From Bradyrhizobium iriomotense (lineage in GTDB: Bacteria > Pseudomonadota > Alphaproteobacteria > Rhizobiales > Xanthobacteraceae): a DNA stretch of 64,000 bases. Shown here in pieces: positions 27,281-36,082 of the stretch. How positions within the stretch are numbered: position 1 is the first letter of the stretch; every line of letters begins with the position of its first letter. The DNA lies in assembly GCF_030160715.1 (NCBI RefSeq), contig NZ_BSOW01000019.1:113390-177389 (forward strand), written 5' to 3'. The notes beneath the pieces were generated by a model. The model was not told where the DNA came from. It saw nothing but the letters and a program-made list of their open reading frames with translations, and made no database searches. The translations under genes were made by a program, and so were the position numbers.

Positions 27281-27520
27281 ATGAGCGGTTACGACATCTT
27301 CGCCTGGATCGTGCTGGTGATTCTCCTCGCGAGCGCGATTGGCGTGGTATGCATCGCCGGATGGCTGCCCGGGCACATCGCGACCTCGCGCAACCATCCA
27401 TGGGCGCAAGCCGTGACGGTTGCAGGCTGGGTCACGCTGTTCTTCGGCTTCGCACTATGGCCGATCGCGCTGATCTGGGCCCATGTCGACGTGCCCTCAC
27501 GCAAGGCGGGGGATGCGTAA
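27281..27520 (+). CDS. DUF3302 small inner-membrane protein (YiaW-like)
   Basis: 79 residues with two TM helices. The core RNHPWAQAVTVAGWVTLFFG...WPIALIWA matches the DUF3302/YiaW pattern. In E. coli yiaW is paired with the HlyD-like yiaV; here too the stop codon overlaps the start of an HlyD-type gene. ATG 27281 has GAGG eight bases upstream. Its role is unknown in any organism I can name. Confidence 0.7.
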   Translation: MSGYDIFAWIVLVILLASAIGVVCIAGWLPGHIATSRNHPWAQAVTVAGWVTLFFGFALWPIALIWAHVDVPSRKAGDA

Positions 27521-28461
27521 TGGGGATCGCGATCTTCAACACCTACCTCGTGCTGCTGTTCGTGCTCGTGCACTTCGGGATCGTGCGCTTCAACCTGTTC
27601 TGGAAGGCCTCGCCGGCGATCGTGCTGGTGCTGCTGATGTTCGGGCTGCTGGTCCCGATGGGTTGGGGCGCCCCGCAAGGCGATGCGCTCGTCGTGCGCA
27701 ACGCGGTCTCGATCGTGCCTGACGTCGCAGGCGAAGTGACCGATGTGCCGGTAGTCGCGAATGCACCGCTGAAGGCCGGCGACGTCCTGTTCAAGATCGA
27801 CCCGACACCCTACGCCGCGCAAGTCAAGGCGATCGATGCACAGTTCAAGCTCGCCAGGACGCGCCTCGGGCAGATGACGCAGCTCTACGAGCGCGATGCC
27901 GGGCGCGGGTTCGATGTCGAGCAGCGGCAGTCGGAGGTTGATCAGCTGTCCGGTCAGCTCGAATCCGCGCAATGGAATCTCGACAAGACCGTCGTGCGCG
28001 CACCGAGCGACGGCTATGTCACCAACCTTGCGCTGCTCAAGGGCGCGCGCGTCGCCAACCTGCCGCTATCGCCGGTGATGGCGTTCATCGACACGTCCGT
28101 GACCATCATCGGCGTGCAGATCAATCAGATCGATGCGCGCTTCATCGCGCCCGGTCAGGAAGTCGAAGCCACCTTCAAGTTCGCGCCGGGGCAGATCTAC
28201 CCCGGCAGGGTCGAGAGCGTGCTGCAGGCGATCGCGCCCGGCCAGACCCGGACATCCGGCACGGCCGTGATGCCGAGCGCGATCGAGGCGGCCCCCTTCG
28301 TGGTGCGGGTCAGGCTCGACGACGCTGATTTTACGCGACGGCTGCCGGCGGGTAGCGCGGGGACTGCGGCCATCTACACAGAGCACCTGAAGCCGACCCA
28401 CATCGTTCGCCGCGTGATCCTGCGGCAGCTCGCAATCCTCAACTATGTGAATCCGTTTTGA
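27520..28461 (+). CDS. HlyD-family membrane-fusion protein (YiaV-like)
   Basis: 313 residues. One or two N-terminal TM helices (about 5-45), then a biotinyl-lipoyl-like half motif (VSIVPDVAGEVTDVPV), a coiled-coil hairpin (about 100-150), the second lipoyl half (VRAPSDGYVTNL) and a beta-barrel domain. The ATG overlaps the stop of the DUF3302 gene (TAATG). No ABC or RND transporter is adjacent, so, as for YiaVW, the pair may work alone or with an outer-membrane partner such as the MetA/SphA-like protein encoded 2.5 kb downstream. Confidence 0.82.
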   Translation: MGIAIFNTYLVLLFVLVHFGIVRFNLFWKASPAIVLVLLMFGLLVPMGWGAPQGDALVVRNAVSIVPDVAGEVTDVPVVANAPLKAGDVLFKIDPTPYAAQVKAIDAQFKLARTRLGQMTQLYERDAGRGFDVEQRQSEVDQLSGQLESAQWNLDKTVVRAPSDGYVTNLALLKGARVANLPLSPVMAFIDTSVTIIGVQINQIDARFIAPGQEVEATFKFAPGQIYPGRVESVLQAIAPGQTRTSGTAVMPSAIEAAPFVVRVRLDDADFTRRLPAGSAGTAAIYTEHLKPTHIVRRVILRQLAILNYVNPF

Positions 28462-28470
28462 GGCAATGAC

Positions 28471-29493
28471 ATGAGACAAGCTGTTATCACGATCCTGGTT
28501 TCGATGCTCATCGGTCCGCCGACGCTGGCGCAATCGCCTGTGCCCGTCACCGTGGACAATTTCGCCCGCGCGGAATCCGATCTCTATTTCGGCAATGGCA
28601 TCAAGGATGCCGGGGGCACCGGCAGGCTGTTTCACCATCGCGAGCCGATGCAGATCGAAAAGCAGGGTGTTATCCGGTCTAATCGCGACACGCTGTATTC
28701 CATGGTCGTGTTCGATCTCGATGCCGGCCCGGCAACGATCACATTGCCGGACGCGGGCAAGCGCTTTCGCTCCCTGATGGTGGTCAACGAGGACCATTAT
28801 ATCGTCGGCGACGTGGAGTATCGTGCCGGGAGCTATACTTTCGACCGGAAGCAGGTCGGGACGCGCTATGTGCTGATCGGGTTGCGGACGCTGGTTGATC
28901 CCAACGACCCCAAGGATGTCGAAAAGGTTCACGCGCTCCAGGACGCGACCACGATCGGCCAGCAGGATGCCGGTCGCTTCGAGGTGCCGAACTGGGATGC
29001 TGCCTCGCAGAAGAAGATTCGCGATGCGCTGCTGGTGCTCGCTTCCGCCACAGGCGGTTTCAAGGGAGCTTTCGGTGCCAAGAGCGAGGTCGATCCGGTC
29101 AGGCACCTGATCGGGACCGCTGCGGGCTGGGGTGGCAATCCCGATAAGGACGCGACCTATCTCAGCGTCGAGCCGGCCAGGAACGATGGCGTTACGGTCT
29201 ACAAGCTGACCGTCCCCGGCAACGTGCCGGTCGAAGGTTTCTGGTCGATCAGCCTCTACAACGCCGAGGGTTACTTCCAGAAGAACGATCTCAACGCCTA
29301 CTCGCTCAACAACATCACCGCAACGAAAGCGGCGGACGGCTCGGTCGCCGTCCAGTTCGGAGGCTGCGACGGCAAGATTCCGAACTGCCTGCCGATCATG
29401 AAGGGCTGGAACTACACCGTGCGGCTCTACCGGCCACGCGAGGAGATCTTGAACGGAACGTGGAAATTCCCGGAGCCGCAACCGGTGAGCTGA
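28471..29493 (+). CDS. secreted DUF1254/DUF1214 protein, first copy
   Basis: 340 residues. Signal peptide (MRQAVITILVSMLIGPPTLA), a DUF1254-like region beginning VTVDNFARAESDLYFG, with NRDTLYSMVVFDLDAG. A C-terminal DUF1214 beta domain has VPVEGFWSISLYNAEGYF and ends near NGTWKFPEPQ. It is shorter than usual for the two-domain family, with a reduced N-terminal part. Proteins of this family are abundant in Rhizobiales and have no defined biochemical activity. Starts 9 bases after hlyD. Confidence 0.82.
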   Translation: MRQAVITILVSMLIGPPTLAQSPVPVTVDNFARAESDLYFGNGIKDAGGTGRLFHHREPMQIEKQGVIRSNRDTLYSMVVFDLDAGPATITLPDAGKRFRSLMVVNEDHYIVGDVEYRAGSYTFDRKQVGTRYVLIGLRTLVDPNDPKDVEKVHALQDATTIGQQDAGRFEVPNWDAASQKKIRDALLVLASATGGFKGAFGAKSEVDPVRHLIGTAAGWGGNPDKDATYLSVEPARNDGVTVYKLTVPGNVPVEGFWSISLYNAEGYFQKNDLNAYSLNNITATKAADGSVAVQFGGCDGKIPNCLPIMKGWNYTVRLYRPREEILNGTWKFPEPQPVS

Positions 29494-29516
29494 AGATGAG
29501 GACAAGGAGGGCGATC

Positions 29517-30943
29517 ATGAGGCGAACCATCGTTGGAGCAATTGCCATCATGCTGGTGACCGCGAGTGCGTACGCACAGGATCGCTCTTCCGAGGACCTC
29601 AACGCGCGAAACATCCAGCGCCGCGCGGTCGAGGCGATGATCTGGGCAATGCCCGCGGTGAATACCGATCTGATGCTCCAGGCGATGCTGACCAGCACCA
29701 AGGCCAAGGTCAATGAGATCGTCTACTGGTCGAAGCCGGTGAATTGGAAGAACCAGACGCTGACCCCCAATCCGGATGCGATCTATCTGATGTCGTTCTG
29801 GAACGTGAAAGACGGTCCGATCGTGATCGAGATTCCGCCGGCGCAAGGCGGTTCGATCGCGGGAAATATCGTCACCGCCTGGCAGATGCCGCTGGAGGAC
29901 GCAGGTCCCGAAGGCGCCGACAAGGGCCAGGGCGGGAAGTATTTGATTCTGCCGCCGGGCTACAAGGGCGAGGCGCCAGCGGGCTACATTGCGCTTCAGT
30001 CCGACACGTTCAGCGGCTTCGCGCTGCTGCGCTCCAATCTCGCCGGCCATGGCGATGCGGATGTCGCGAAGTCAGTCGCCATGGCAAGCTGGTCAAGGTC
30101 TATCCGCTCGCTCAAGCTCAAAATCCGCTGCCGACCAACTTCACGGACGCCTATGATGTCCTGTTCGATTCCACGATTCCCTATGACTCAAGCTTCTATC
30201 GCAACCTCGACCGCGTGGTGCAGAACGAGCCCTGGCTCGATCGCGATCGAGCCATGATAGATCAACTCGCGACCATCGGCATCGAGAAGGGTAAGATGTT
30301 CAACCCGGATCAGAAGACGCTCGCGCTGCTTGATCAGGCCGCACACGAGGCGCATGCGCTGCTGGAGCAGCGCTATGACGCCGGCTTCGCCGTGATCAAT
30401 CCGGGCATCCGCTGGTTCCCGGCCGCGGTGGCGGAGATGGTGAAGGCGGCGAGCACCGGATACGCCGACCCGAGCACCTATCCCGTCGACGTGCGAGGGG
30501 TCACCTACACGCTCGGTTTCACCGGCATCAAGCGCGTCGGCACGGCGCAGTACTACCTGATGGCCAACAAGGACAGGGACGGACAGCCGTTCGACGGCGC
30601 CGCCACCTATCGCCTGACCGTGCCGGCGAACGCGCCCGTCAAGCAATATTGGTCGGCGACCGTCTATGACCGCGAGACGCACGCGCTGGTGCGCAACATG
30701 CCCCGCGCAAGTCGCGCCTCGATCAGCGCCGGCATCCAGAAGAATGTCGACGGTTCGGTCGATGTCTATTTCGGCCCGAAGGCGCCGGAGGGCAAGGAGG
30801 CCAACTGGGTGCCGACCGATGCCGCGCGAAAATTCGAGCTGTTGTTCCGCCTCTACGGACCGGAGAAGCCGCTGTTCGACCACAGCTGGAAGCTGCCGGA
30901 CGTCGAGCGTGTGGCGACGACTGTGGGCGGGGCTACGAAGTAG
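29517..30943 (+). pseudogene. DUF1254/DUF1214 protein, second copy, broken by a -1 frameshift near 30080
   Basis: ATG 29517 follows GGAGG by 6 bases and begins a signal peptide (MRRTIVGAIAIMLVTASAYA). The DUF1254 frame reads normally to about 30077 and then loses homology, while the adjacent frame continues as HGKLVKVYPLAQAQNPLP to a full DUF1214 end at 30943 (LFDHSWKLPD). Around 30078-30086 the bases gccatggcaag would restore the frame as gcc-tat-ggc-aag with one added T. Joined, the product would be about 475 residues, the normal family length. Either a recent inactivation or an assembly error; codon use stays normal on both sides. Confidence 0.8.
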
Positions 30944-31009
30944 CGGGTCCGCGCCCTCGTTTCGAGAAGGTGATTTGGGTGGGTGCAACGTCAAGTGGGG
31001 AGACGCGAC

Positions 31010-32026
31010 ATGATCGGACACATTCGACAGGCCGCGCTGCTGGCGGCGCTCGCAACAACCGGCGTCGCGCCTCAGCCCGCGCTCGCCGACGCTGGCGGCG
31101 TCAGCTTCTGGCTTCCGGGCATCTTCGGCAGCCTTGCCGCGGTGCCGGGGATGCCGGGATGGGCCTACTCGACGATCTACATCCATCTGCAGGGCAATGC
31201 CGGGGCGGGGCAGAATTTTGTCACCAGTGGAGGGGCGCGCGGGTCGGTAGCGGCCGGCATCAACGCGCACGTGGATGCACTGGTTCAAGGCATCACTTAC
31301 ACGTCGCCGATGTCTGTGCTCGGCGGCCAAGCTGCCTTCACGGTGCTCGCCGCGCCAGGAAATGTCGGCATCGGAATCGATGCCACGCTGACCGGACCAA
31401 GGGGAAACACCATCTCGGGGAGCGCATCAGACAACCGCACGACGCTGACCGACGTGTTCTACCAGGGCACCCTCAAATGGAATCAAGGCGTCCACAATGA
31501 GATGGTTTACGTCGTTGGCAACATTCCGAGCGGCACCTATGATTCCAGCCGCCTCGCCAATTTGAGTTTCGGCTTCCCTGCGGTCGATGCGGGTGCCGGC
31601 TACACGTATCTCGATCTAAAGACCGGACATGAGTTCTCCGTCGTCGGCGGGCTCACCTACAATTTCGAGAATCCGTTCCTCCAGTACCAGAACGGCATCG
31701 ATTTCCATGTCGACTGGGCCGCGTCGCAGTTCGTGACCAAAAACGTCCACATTGGTGTTGCCGGCTATTTCTTCCAGCAGCTTACGGACGACCGCGGCCC
31801 CGGGGCGAAGCTTGGTGGCTTCAAGGGGCAGGCGATCGGCATCGGGCCGCAGGTCGGATTCATCATTCCGCTGTCCGAGGGTTACCAGGGTTATCTCAAT
31901 CTCAGGGGCTACAAGGACCTGGAGGTCGAGAACCGGCTCAGCACCTGGACAGCGTGGGTGACGTTCGCGATTTCGCCTGCCGCGCCAGAGCCGGCGTCGG
32001 CGAAGCCGATCGTTCGCAAATATTAG
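31010..32026 (+). CDS. SphA/phenol MetA-like outer-membrane protein
   Basis: 338 residues. Signal peptide ending near ALA, then alternating amphipathic strands typical of a beta-barrel. GGVSFWLPGIFGSLAAVPG at the mature N-terminus and GAGYTYLDLKTGHEFSVVGG plus a terminal strand WTAWVTFAIS match the MetA-pathway phenol-degradation family (SphA type), proposed to be porins for hydrophobic organics. GGGGAG lies 7 bases before ATG 31010. In this block it is the likely outer-membrane entry or exit point. Confidence 0.78.
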   Translation: MIGHIRQAALLAALATTGVAPQPALADAGGVSFWLPGIFGSLAAVPGMPGWAYSTIYIHLQGNAGAGQNFVTSGGARGSVAAGINAHVDALVQGITYTSPMSVLGGQAAFTVLAAPGNVGIGIDATLTGPRGNTISGSASDNRTTLTDVFYQGTLKWNQGVHNEMVYVVGNIPSGTYDSSRLANLSFGFPAVDAGAGYTYLDLKTGHEFSVVGGLTYNFENPFLQYQNGIDFHVDWAASQFVTKNVHIGVAGYFFQQLTDDRGPGAKLGGFKGQAIGIGPQVGFIIPLSEGYQGYLNLRGYKDLEVENRLSTWTAWVTFAISPAAPEPASAKPIVRKY

Positions 32027-32048
32027 AGGAGGCGCGCAGGACGATCCG

Positions 32049-34154
32049 ATGACCGGAGACCGGACCACTGGCAAGCGTTCATTTCGCATCGGCTTTCAGA
32101 CATCGATCATCACGGTGTTCGTGGCGGTCATGCTGCTCGTCGGTCTGGCGCTGGTTTATCTCAGCTTCGAGCGGGTCACGCTGATCACGCGGACGGCGGC
32201 GAGCGGCTTCATCGAGAAGGTGGCGCAGCTCGGCGCTGACCACGTCGATGAGCAGTTCAAGAACGTTCGCGACAATCTCGACGTCCTGTCTGGCCTGCCG
32301 GCGATCCAGGAGGCAGATATCGCGGACAATTCGCGGCTCTACAGCCTGATGGCGGCGATGCTGCGCAATAATCCGCACCTCTTCAATCTCTATATTGGTT
32401 ATGAGGATGGCTCGTTCCTCGAGATGGACGTCATCGACCGCGCCAAGCCGGCCTTCAGGGCGAGCCTGCATGTCGACGAGGACGCGGCCTTCCGACTGGT
32501 CCTGATATCGCGCACAGGTGGCGCCGCGCCGGCCACCATCTTCCTGTCGGAAAACCTGATCCAGGTGGCCGAGGTGGCCGGCCCCAATGGCTACGATCCG
32601 CGGACGCGGCCGTGGTATGTCGAGGCCTTCAGGAACGGCAAGACGCTGCTGACCGGCCCCTACGTCTTCTTTGCGACGGGCGAGCCCGGCTACACGCTGC
32701 GGACGCCGCTCAAGGAGGGGCGCCGCGGTGTCGTCGCCGGCGATATGCTGCTCAACCGGTTCGAGGATATGCTGGCGCAGCAGAAGCTCGGCCAATCCGG
32801 CCTGGCATTCCTGTTCAACGATTCCGGCCACATCGTCGCGCATCCCGAGATGAGCCGGCTGATGGCGGAGATACCGGAGCGGCAGGACGATCTGCCGCAG
32901 CTCGGCGCACTGAAATTGCCCGCCGCGGAGCCGGTCATCCGATCGTGGCGAGAAGGCGGGCCGGATCAGCAATTCTTTGCAGACGCGTCTGGACGCGTCT
33001 ACGTCGCGGCCGTGCACCGGCTCGAGACGGCGGGCTCCGCCAATATTCGCCTCGCGATGATCGCGCCGCTCGACGAGTTCTATTCCCGGATTATCGATGA
33101 GCGTCGCACGCTGTTTGCGCTTGCGCTCGCCTTTGTCGGCGGCACGCTTCCGTTCGCATTCTGGCTGGGGTCGCTGATGGCGCGCCCGCTGCGCAAGCTG
33201 GCTGAGGAGACCGACGAGATCCAGCGCTTTCAGATCGCCGAGCGGCCGCGAATCCACTCGGTCATCGCAGAGGTCGAGGAGCTCGGCCGTTCGGTGTTCA
33301 CGATGCGCAGCGTGGTCCGCAGCTTCGCAAGCTTCATCCCGCGGCAGATCGTGCGGCAGCTGATCGAGACGGGATCCGCGCTCAGCCTCGGCGGATCGCG
33401 GCGCCAGGTGACGGTGCTGTTCACCGACGTTGCCGACTTCACCGCCAAGACGGAGAAGGCCGATCCGTCGCAGGTGATGATCTACACCTCGCGTTACTTC
33501 GCCGCGCTGTCTGAAGAGATCATGAGGCACCAGGGCACCATCGACAAATATATCGGCGATGCCGTGATGGCGTTCTGGAATGCGCCGGCCGACGATCCCG
33601 ATCACACCGTCAATGCCTGCCGTGCCGTCCTGGCGTGCATTGCGGCAAACGAGGCGCTCAACAAGGATTTTGGCCGCGAAGGCTGGCCGCCCTACGACAC
33701 CCGCTTCGGCCTTCACGTCGGCGACGCCGTAGTCGGCAACATCGGCTCCAGCGACCGGATGAACTACACAGCGCTCGGTGCCACTATCAACCTCGCCTCG
33801 CGTCTGGAAGGTTTGAACAAGAACTATGGTACGCGTGTGCTGGTCAGCTCCGCCGTTCGCGATCGCGCTCGGCACGTGTTCCTGTTCCGGAGCGTCGACA
33901 GCATCAGGCCGAAGGGATTTGCGGAGGCGATCGAGGTCAGCGAGCTGCGCGGGGAGCTCACGCGCGCGGACGACGCCGAGATCGCGATGTGCCGCCGCTG
34001 GGACGAAGTGCGCGCTGCGATTGCGCTGGAGGCAGATGAGACCGCCGTGGTCCGGTTGTCCGGCTTCCTGCACGACTATCCCAAGGATAGCGTCGCGCAA
34101 TACCATGCGCAGCGCTTCCGAAAAGCGGCCGGGAATCCGGGGCGGGCCGCATGA
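32049..34154 (+). CDS. membrane dCache-HAMP nucleotide cyclase (class III) with atypical base-selecting site
   Basis: 701 residues. TM helix (about 20-42), large periplasmic double-Cache sensor (about 45-350, with GYDPRTRPWYVEAF), second TM (about 358-378), HAMP-like linker, then the cyclase domain (about 440-640). Both metal Asp (LFTDVADF, YIGDAVMAFW), the Lys of DKYIGD and the Asn/Arg of INLASRLE are present. The base-selecting Asp is replaced: the segment reads ALGATINLAS where the upstream CHASE2 cyclase has VMSDTVNVAS. Activity and product (cAMP or otherwise) are therefore less certain. Stop overlaps the next start (ATGA). Confidence 0.87.
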   Translation: MTGDRTTGKRSFRIGFQTSIITVFVAVMLLVGLALVYLSFERVTLITRTAASGFIEKVAQLGADHVDEQFKNVRDNLDVLSGLPAIQEADIADNSRLYSLMAAMLRNNPHLFNLYIGYEDGSFLEMDVIDRAKPAFRASLHVDEDAAFRLVLISRTGGAAPATIFLSENLIQVAEVAGPNGYDPRTRPWYVEAFRNGKTLLTGPYVFFATGEPGYTLRTPLKEGRRGVVAGDMLLNRFEDMLAQQKLGQSGLAFLFNDSGHIVAHPEMSRLMAEIPERQDDLPQLGALKLPAAEPVIRSWREGGPDQQFFADASGRVYVAAVHRLETAGSANIRLAMIAPLDEFYSRIIDERRTLFALALAFVGGTLPFAFWLGSLMARPLRKLAEETDEIQRFQIAERPRIHSVIAEVEELGRSVFTMRSVVRSFASFIPRQIVRQLIETGSALSLGGSRRQVTVLFTDVADFTAKTEKADPSQVMIYTSRYFAALSEEIMRHQGTIDKYIGDAVMAFWNAPADDPDHTVNACRAVLACIAANEALNKDFGREGWPPYDTRFGLHVGDAVVGNIGSSDRMNYTALGATINLASRLEGLNKNYGTRVLVSSAVRDRARHVFLFRSVDSIRPKGFAEAIEVSELRGELTRADDAEIAMCRRWDEVRAAIALEADETAVVRLSGFLHDYPKDSVAQYHAQRFRKAAGNPGRAA

Positions 34155-35176
34155 GCGTCGGCGGCACCAGGGGCGGGCTGTCCATGAGCCGGCGGCAACT
34201 GCTCACGCGTGCCGCGACGCTTGTGGCTGCATCCACGCTCGCCGCGCCTGCGATCGCGCAAGCCAGCGCGAAGGTCAGGCTCGGCTACCTCCATGTGGTC
34301 GCCGTCGACGGCCATATCTGGACCGGGATCGACCGCGGCGCGTTCGACAGGCATGGGATCGAGTTCGAACTGCATGAGTTCAATACCGGTCCGGAAGTAT
34401 TCGAGGCCATGGCGAAAGGCCAGCTCGACGTGGCCTCGGCCGGTGGGGTGATTTCCAACTACCTGGCGCTCGGCCGCGGCCGCGGCTTCCTCATCAACGA
34501 CATCGAGGTTGCAACCGCCCAGCTCTGGGTCCGGCCGGCGCTGGGCGTGAGCCGTTTTGCCGATCTCAGGGGCAAGCGCATCGCAACGACCCGGAAGACG
34601 ACGGCGCACATCTTTCTCGACCGCGCACTGCGCGCCAACAATGTCGCGCCGTCCGAAGTCGAGATCGTCGACGGCAGCATGTCGGCCGCCGTGCAGGCGT
34701 TCATCGCCGGCGATGTCCCGGCCGTGGCGTTATGGGTGCCTTTCAACATCACCGTGCGCACGGCGCTTCCCGACGCGGTCAAGCTGGTGGATGCCTCGGC
34801 CTTCTTCCCGCAATCTGCCGTGCTCGGCGGCTGGGTGGCGCGGCCGGGCTACGATGCGGAGAACAGGGATGTCCTTGTCCGCATCATCCGGGCTTGGGTC
34901 GAGGCGAACGACCATATGGTCCGTAACGGCGCGGCGGCAGCGGAAAGCTTGCAGAAGAACCACTACACGCAGGCAGCCGTTGCCGACATCACCGAGGCTT
35001 TCAAGGCGCAGAAGCTCTACTCATCGCGCGAGTGGAAGCGGCTTTATTCTGACGGCACCGTTGTGAAGTGGCTTCAGCAGGTCAGCGACTTCTTCATGGC
35101 GGATGCCGGCGTCGCCAGCGCGGTGCGGGCGTCCGATTATTTCGACACGGGTCTTTATCTCGCCGAGGTGAAGTAG
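34151..35176 (+). CDS. orphan SsuA/TauA-like substrate-binding protein, Tat-type signal
   Basis: 341 residues. An SRRQLLTRAATLVAAST twin-arginine-type leader, then a type II periplasmic-binding fold: VRLGYLHVVAVDGHIW, an SsuA-like AKGQLDVASAGGV segment, and FADLRGKRIATTRKTTAH. This is the NitT/TauT/SsuA class that binds nitrate, taurine or alkanesulfonates. Start overlaps the cyclase stop by four bases. No permease or ATPase follows, so it either borrows a transporter or presents ligand to the adjacent sensor cyclase (inference). A second in-frame ATG (34184) may be the true start. Confidence 0.82.
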   Translation: MSVGGTRGGLSMSRRQLLTRAATLVAASTLAAPAIAQASAKVRLGYLHVVAVDGHIWTGIDRGAFDRHGIEFELHEFNTGPEVFEAMAKGQLDVASAGGVISNYLALGRGRGFLINDIEVATAQLWVRPALGVSRFADLRGKRIATTRKTTAHIFLDRALRANNVAPSEVEIVDGSMSAAVQAFIAGDVPAVALWVPFNITVRTALPDAVKLVDASAFFPQSAVLGGWVARPGYDAENRDVLVRIIRAWVEANDHMVRNGAAAAESLQKNHYTQAAVADITEAFKAQKLYSSREWKRLYSDGTVVKWLQQVSDFFMADAGVASAVRASDYFDTGLYLAEVK

Positions 35177-35357
35177 GGCGACCGGCTTGCCTGTCTGGCA
35201 AATCAGCACCTTCCGGGTAAGGAGCCGTGTCAGTGCGTGCAACTTGTGTGAATTGGTTTGAGAAGCGTTAACCGTGGCCGAACCGCCGTGCGATCCGCCA
35301 TTGTCGCGCCCCAGACTTGGTAGCAAATATGCGCGACTTTTATTGCGGGTGTTTTCC

Positions 35358-35810
35358 ATGCTGAAAGACGGCAAATACGCTGCATGGTTCAGGACCTCGC
35401 GTGGCCAGGGGACGGGGATCGTGCACCTCGCGCAGGGCCGGATATCGGGCAGCGACAGCTTCTTCACCTATGGTGGCTCCTACCAGGTCGACCAGGATCG
35501 TTTCACTGCTGTGCTGACCACTCGCCGTTACGCCGACGGCATGCCCACTGTGTTTGGACTGGACGAGGTTGAGGTCAAACTTTCCGGCATCTGCACCGGC
35601 GCGATGGCGACCTGTTCGGGGCGCGCCAAGGAGGCGCCCGACGTGCTGTTCGAGGCGACACTGATCTTCAGCCAGGATGAAGCGCCGCCGCCGGACCCCA
35701 AATGCGCGGTCGTCAAGCTCAAGCCGGATAAGTTGCCGAAGGCGGTGGACAGCCGTTCGCGGCCGCGCCCGCCGCGCGTACCCGGGCCGTCAAAGAGTCC
35801 ACTGGCCTGA
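35358..35810 (+). CDS. GrlR-like small regulatory-domain protein
   Basis: 150 residues. The N-terminal 110 residues follow the GrlR (type III secretion negative regulator) beta-barrel pattern: LKDGKYAAWFRTSRGQGTG, a short hairpin, GRISGSDSFFTYGGSY, TAVLTTRRYA, and a C-terminal LSGICTG. The last 40 residues are Pro/Lys/Arg rich. No GrlA or type III secretion genes are near, so the E. coli role cannot be transferred. ATG 35358 fits the domain start. It shares its direction with the preceding block but is separated by 181 bases. Confidence 0.65.
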   Translation: MLKDGKYAAWFRTSRGQGTGIVHLAQGRISGSDSFFTYGGSYQVDQDRFTAVLTTRRYADGMPTVFGLDEVEVKLSGICTGAMATCSGRAKEAPDVLFEATLIFSQDEAPPPDPKCAVVKLKPDKLPKAVDSRSRPRPPRVPGPSKSPLA

Positions 35811-36022
35811 TGCCGCTTTTCGCGGCAACGAGATTTGCCGCGCCTTGCGAATATGCCGTTTCGTGGAAATCCCCACCTTTTGGTTGTGATGGTAGCCACT
35901 TCGGATTTTACCCGCAGCGAGACGGGAGTCTCATCGCGTCAAATCAAACTAAGTATCAAACACCGATCGTCGGCGATGCGATGATCGCGAGAGCGTGATC
36001 TGCTCGTATTTGAGAAATATAT

Positions 36023-36052
36023 TTGACGAATACTGGTTGTCGCTCCTACACT
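36023..36052 (+). promoter_or_regulatory. candidate sigma-70 promoter of the ABC transporter operon
   Basis: TTGACG at 36023-36028 and TACACT at 36047-36052 are separated by 18 bases and end 30 bases before the first permease ATG. Just upstream, TATTTGAGAA and TATTTGACGAA form a direct repeat (about 36007-36030) that overlaps the -35 box and could be an operator. The region 35811-36082 otherwise holds no evident gene. Confidence 0.5.
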
Positions 36053-36082
36053 CGCAACCAAAATAAGAGTGGGAGGAAACAA

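Noticed and set aside
29744..30943. Independent gene for the downstream DUF1214 half
   Set aside because: Its first third is out-of-frame translation of the upstream half; homology starts only after 30080, so it is part of one frameshifted gene.
32079..34106. 675-codon minus-strand frame opposite the dCache cyclase
   Set aside because: Composition is the Arg/His/Asp-rich shadow expected from the complement of a GC-rich gene; no domain is recognisable.
35358..35810. Type III secretion locus suggested by the GrlR-like protein
   Set aside because: No secretion apparatus or effector genes occur in the window; the domain alone does not indicate secretion.
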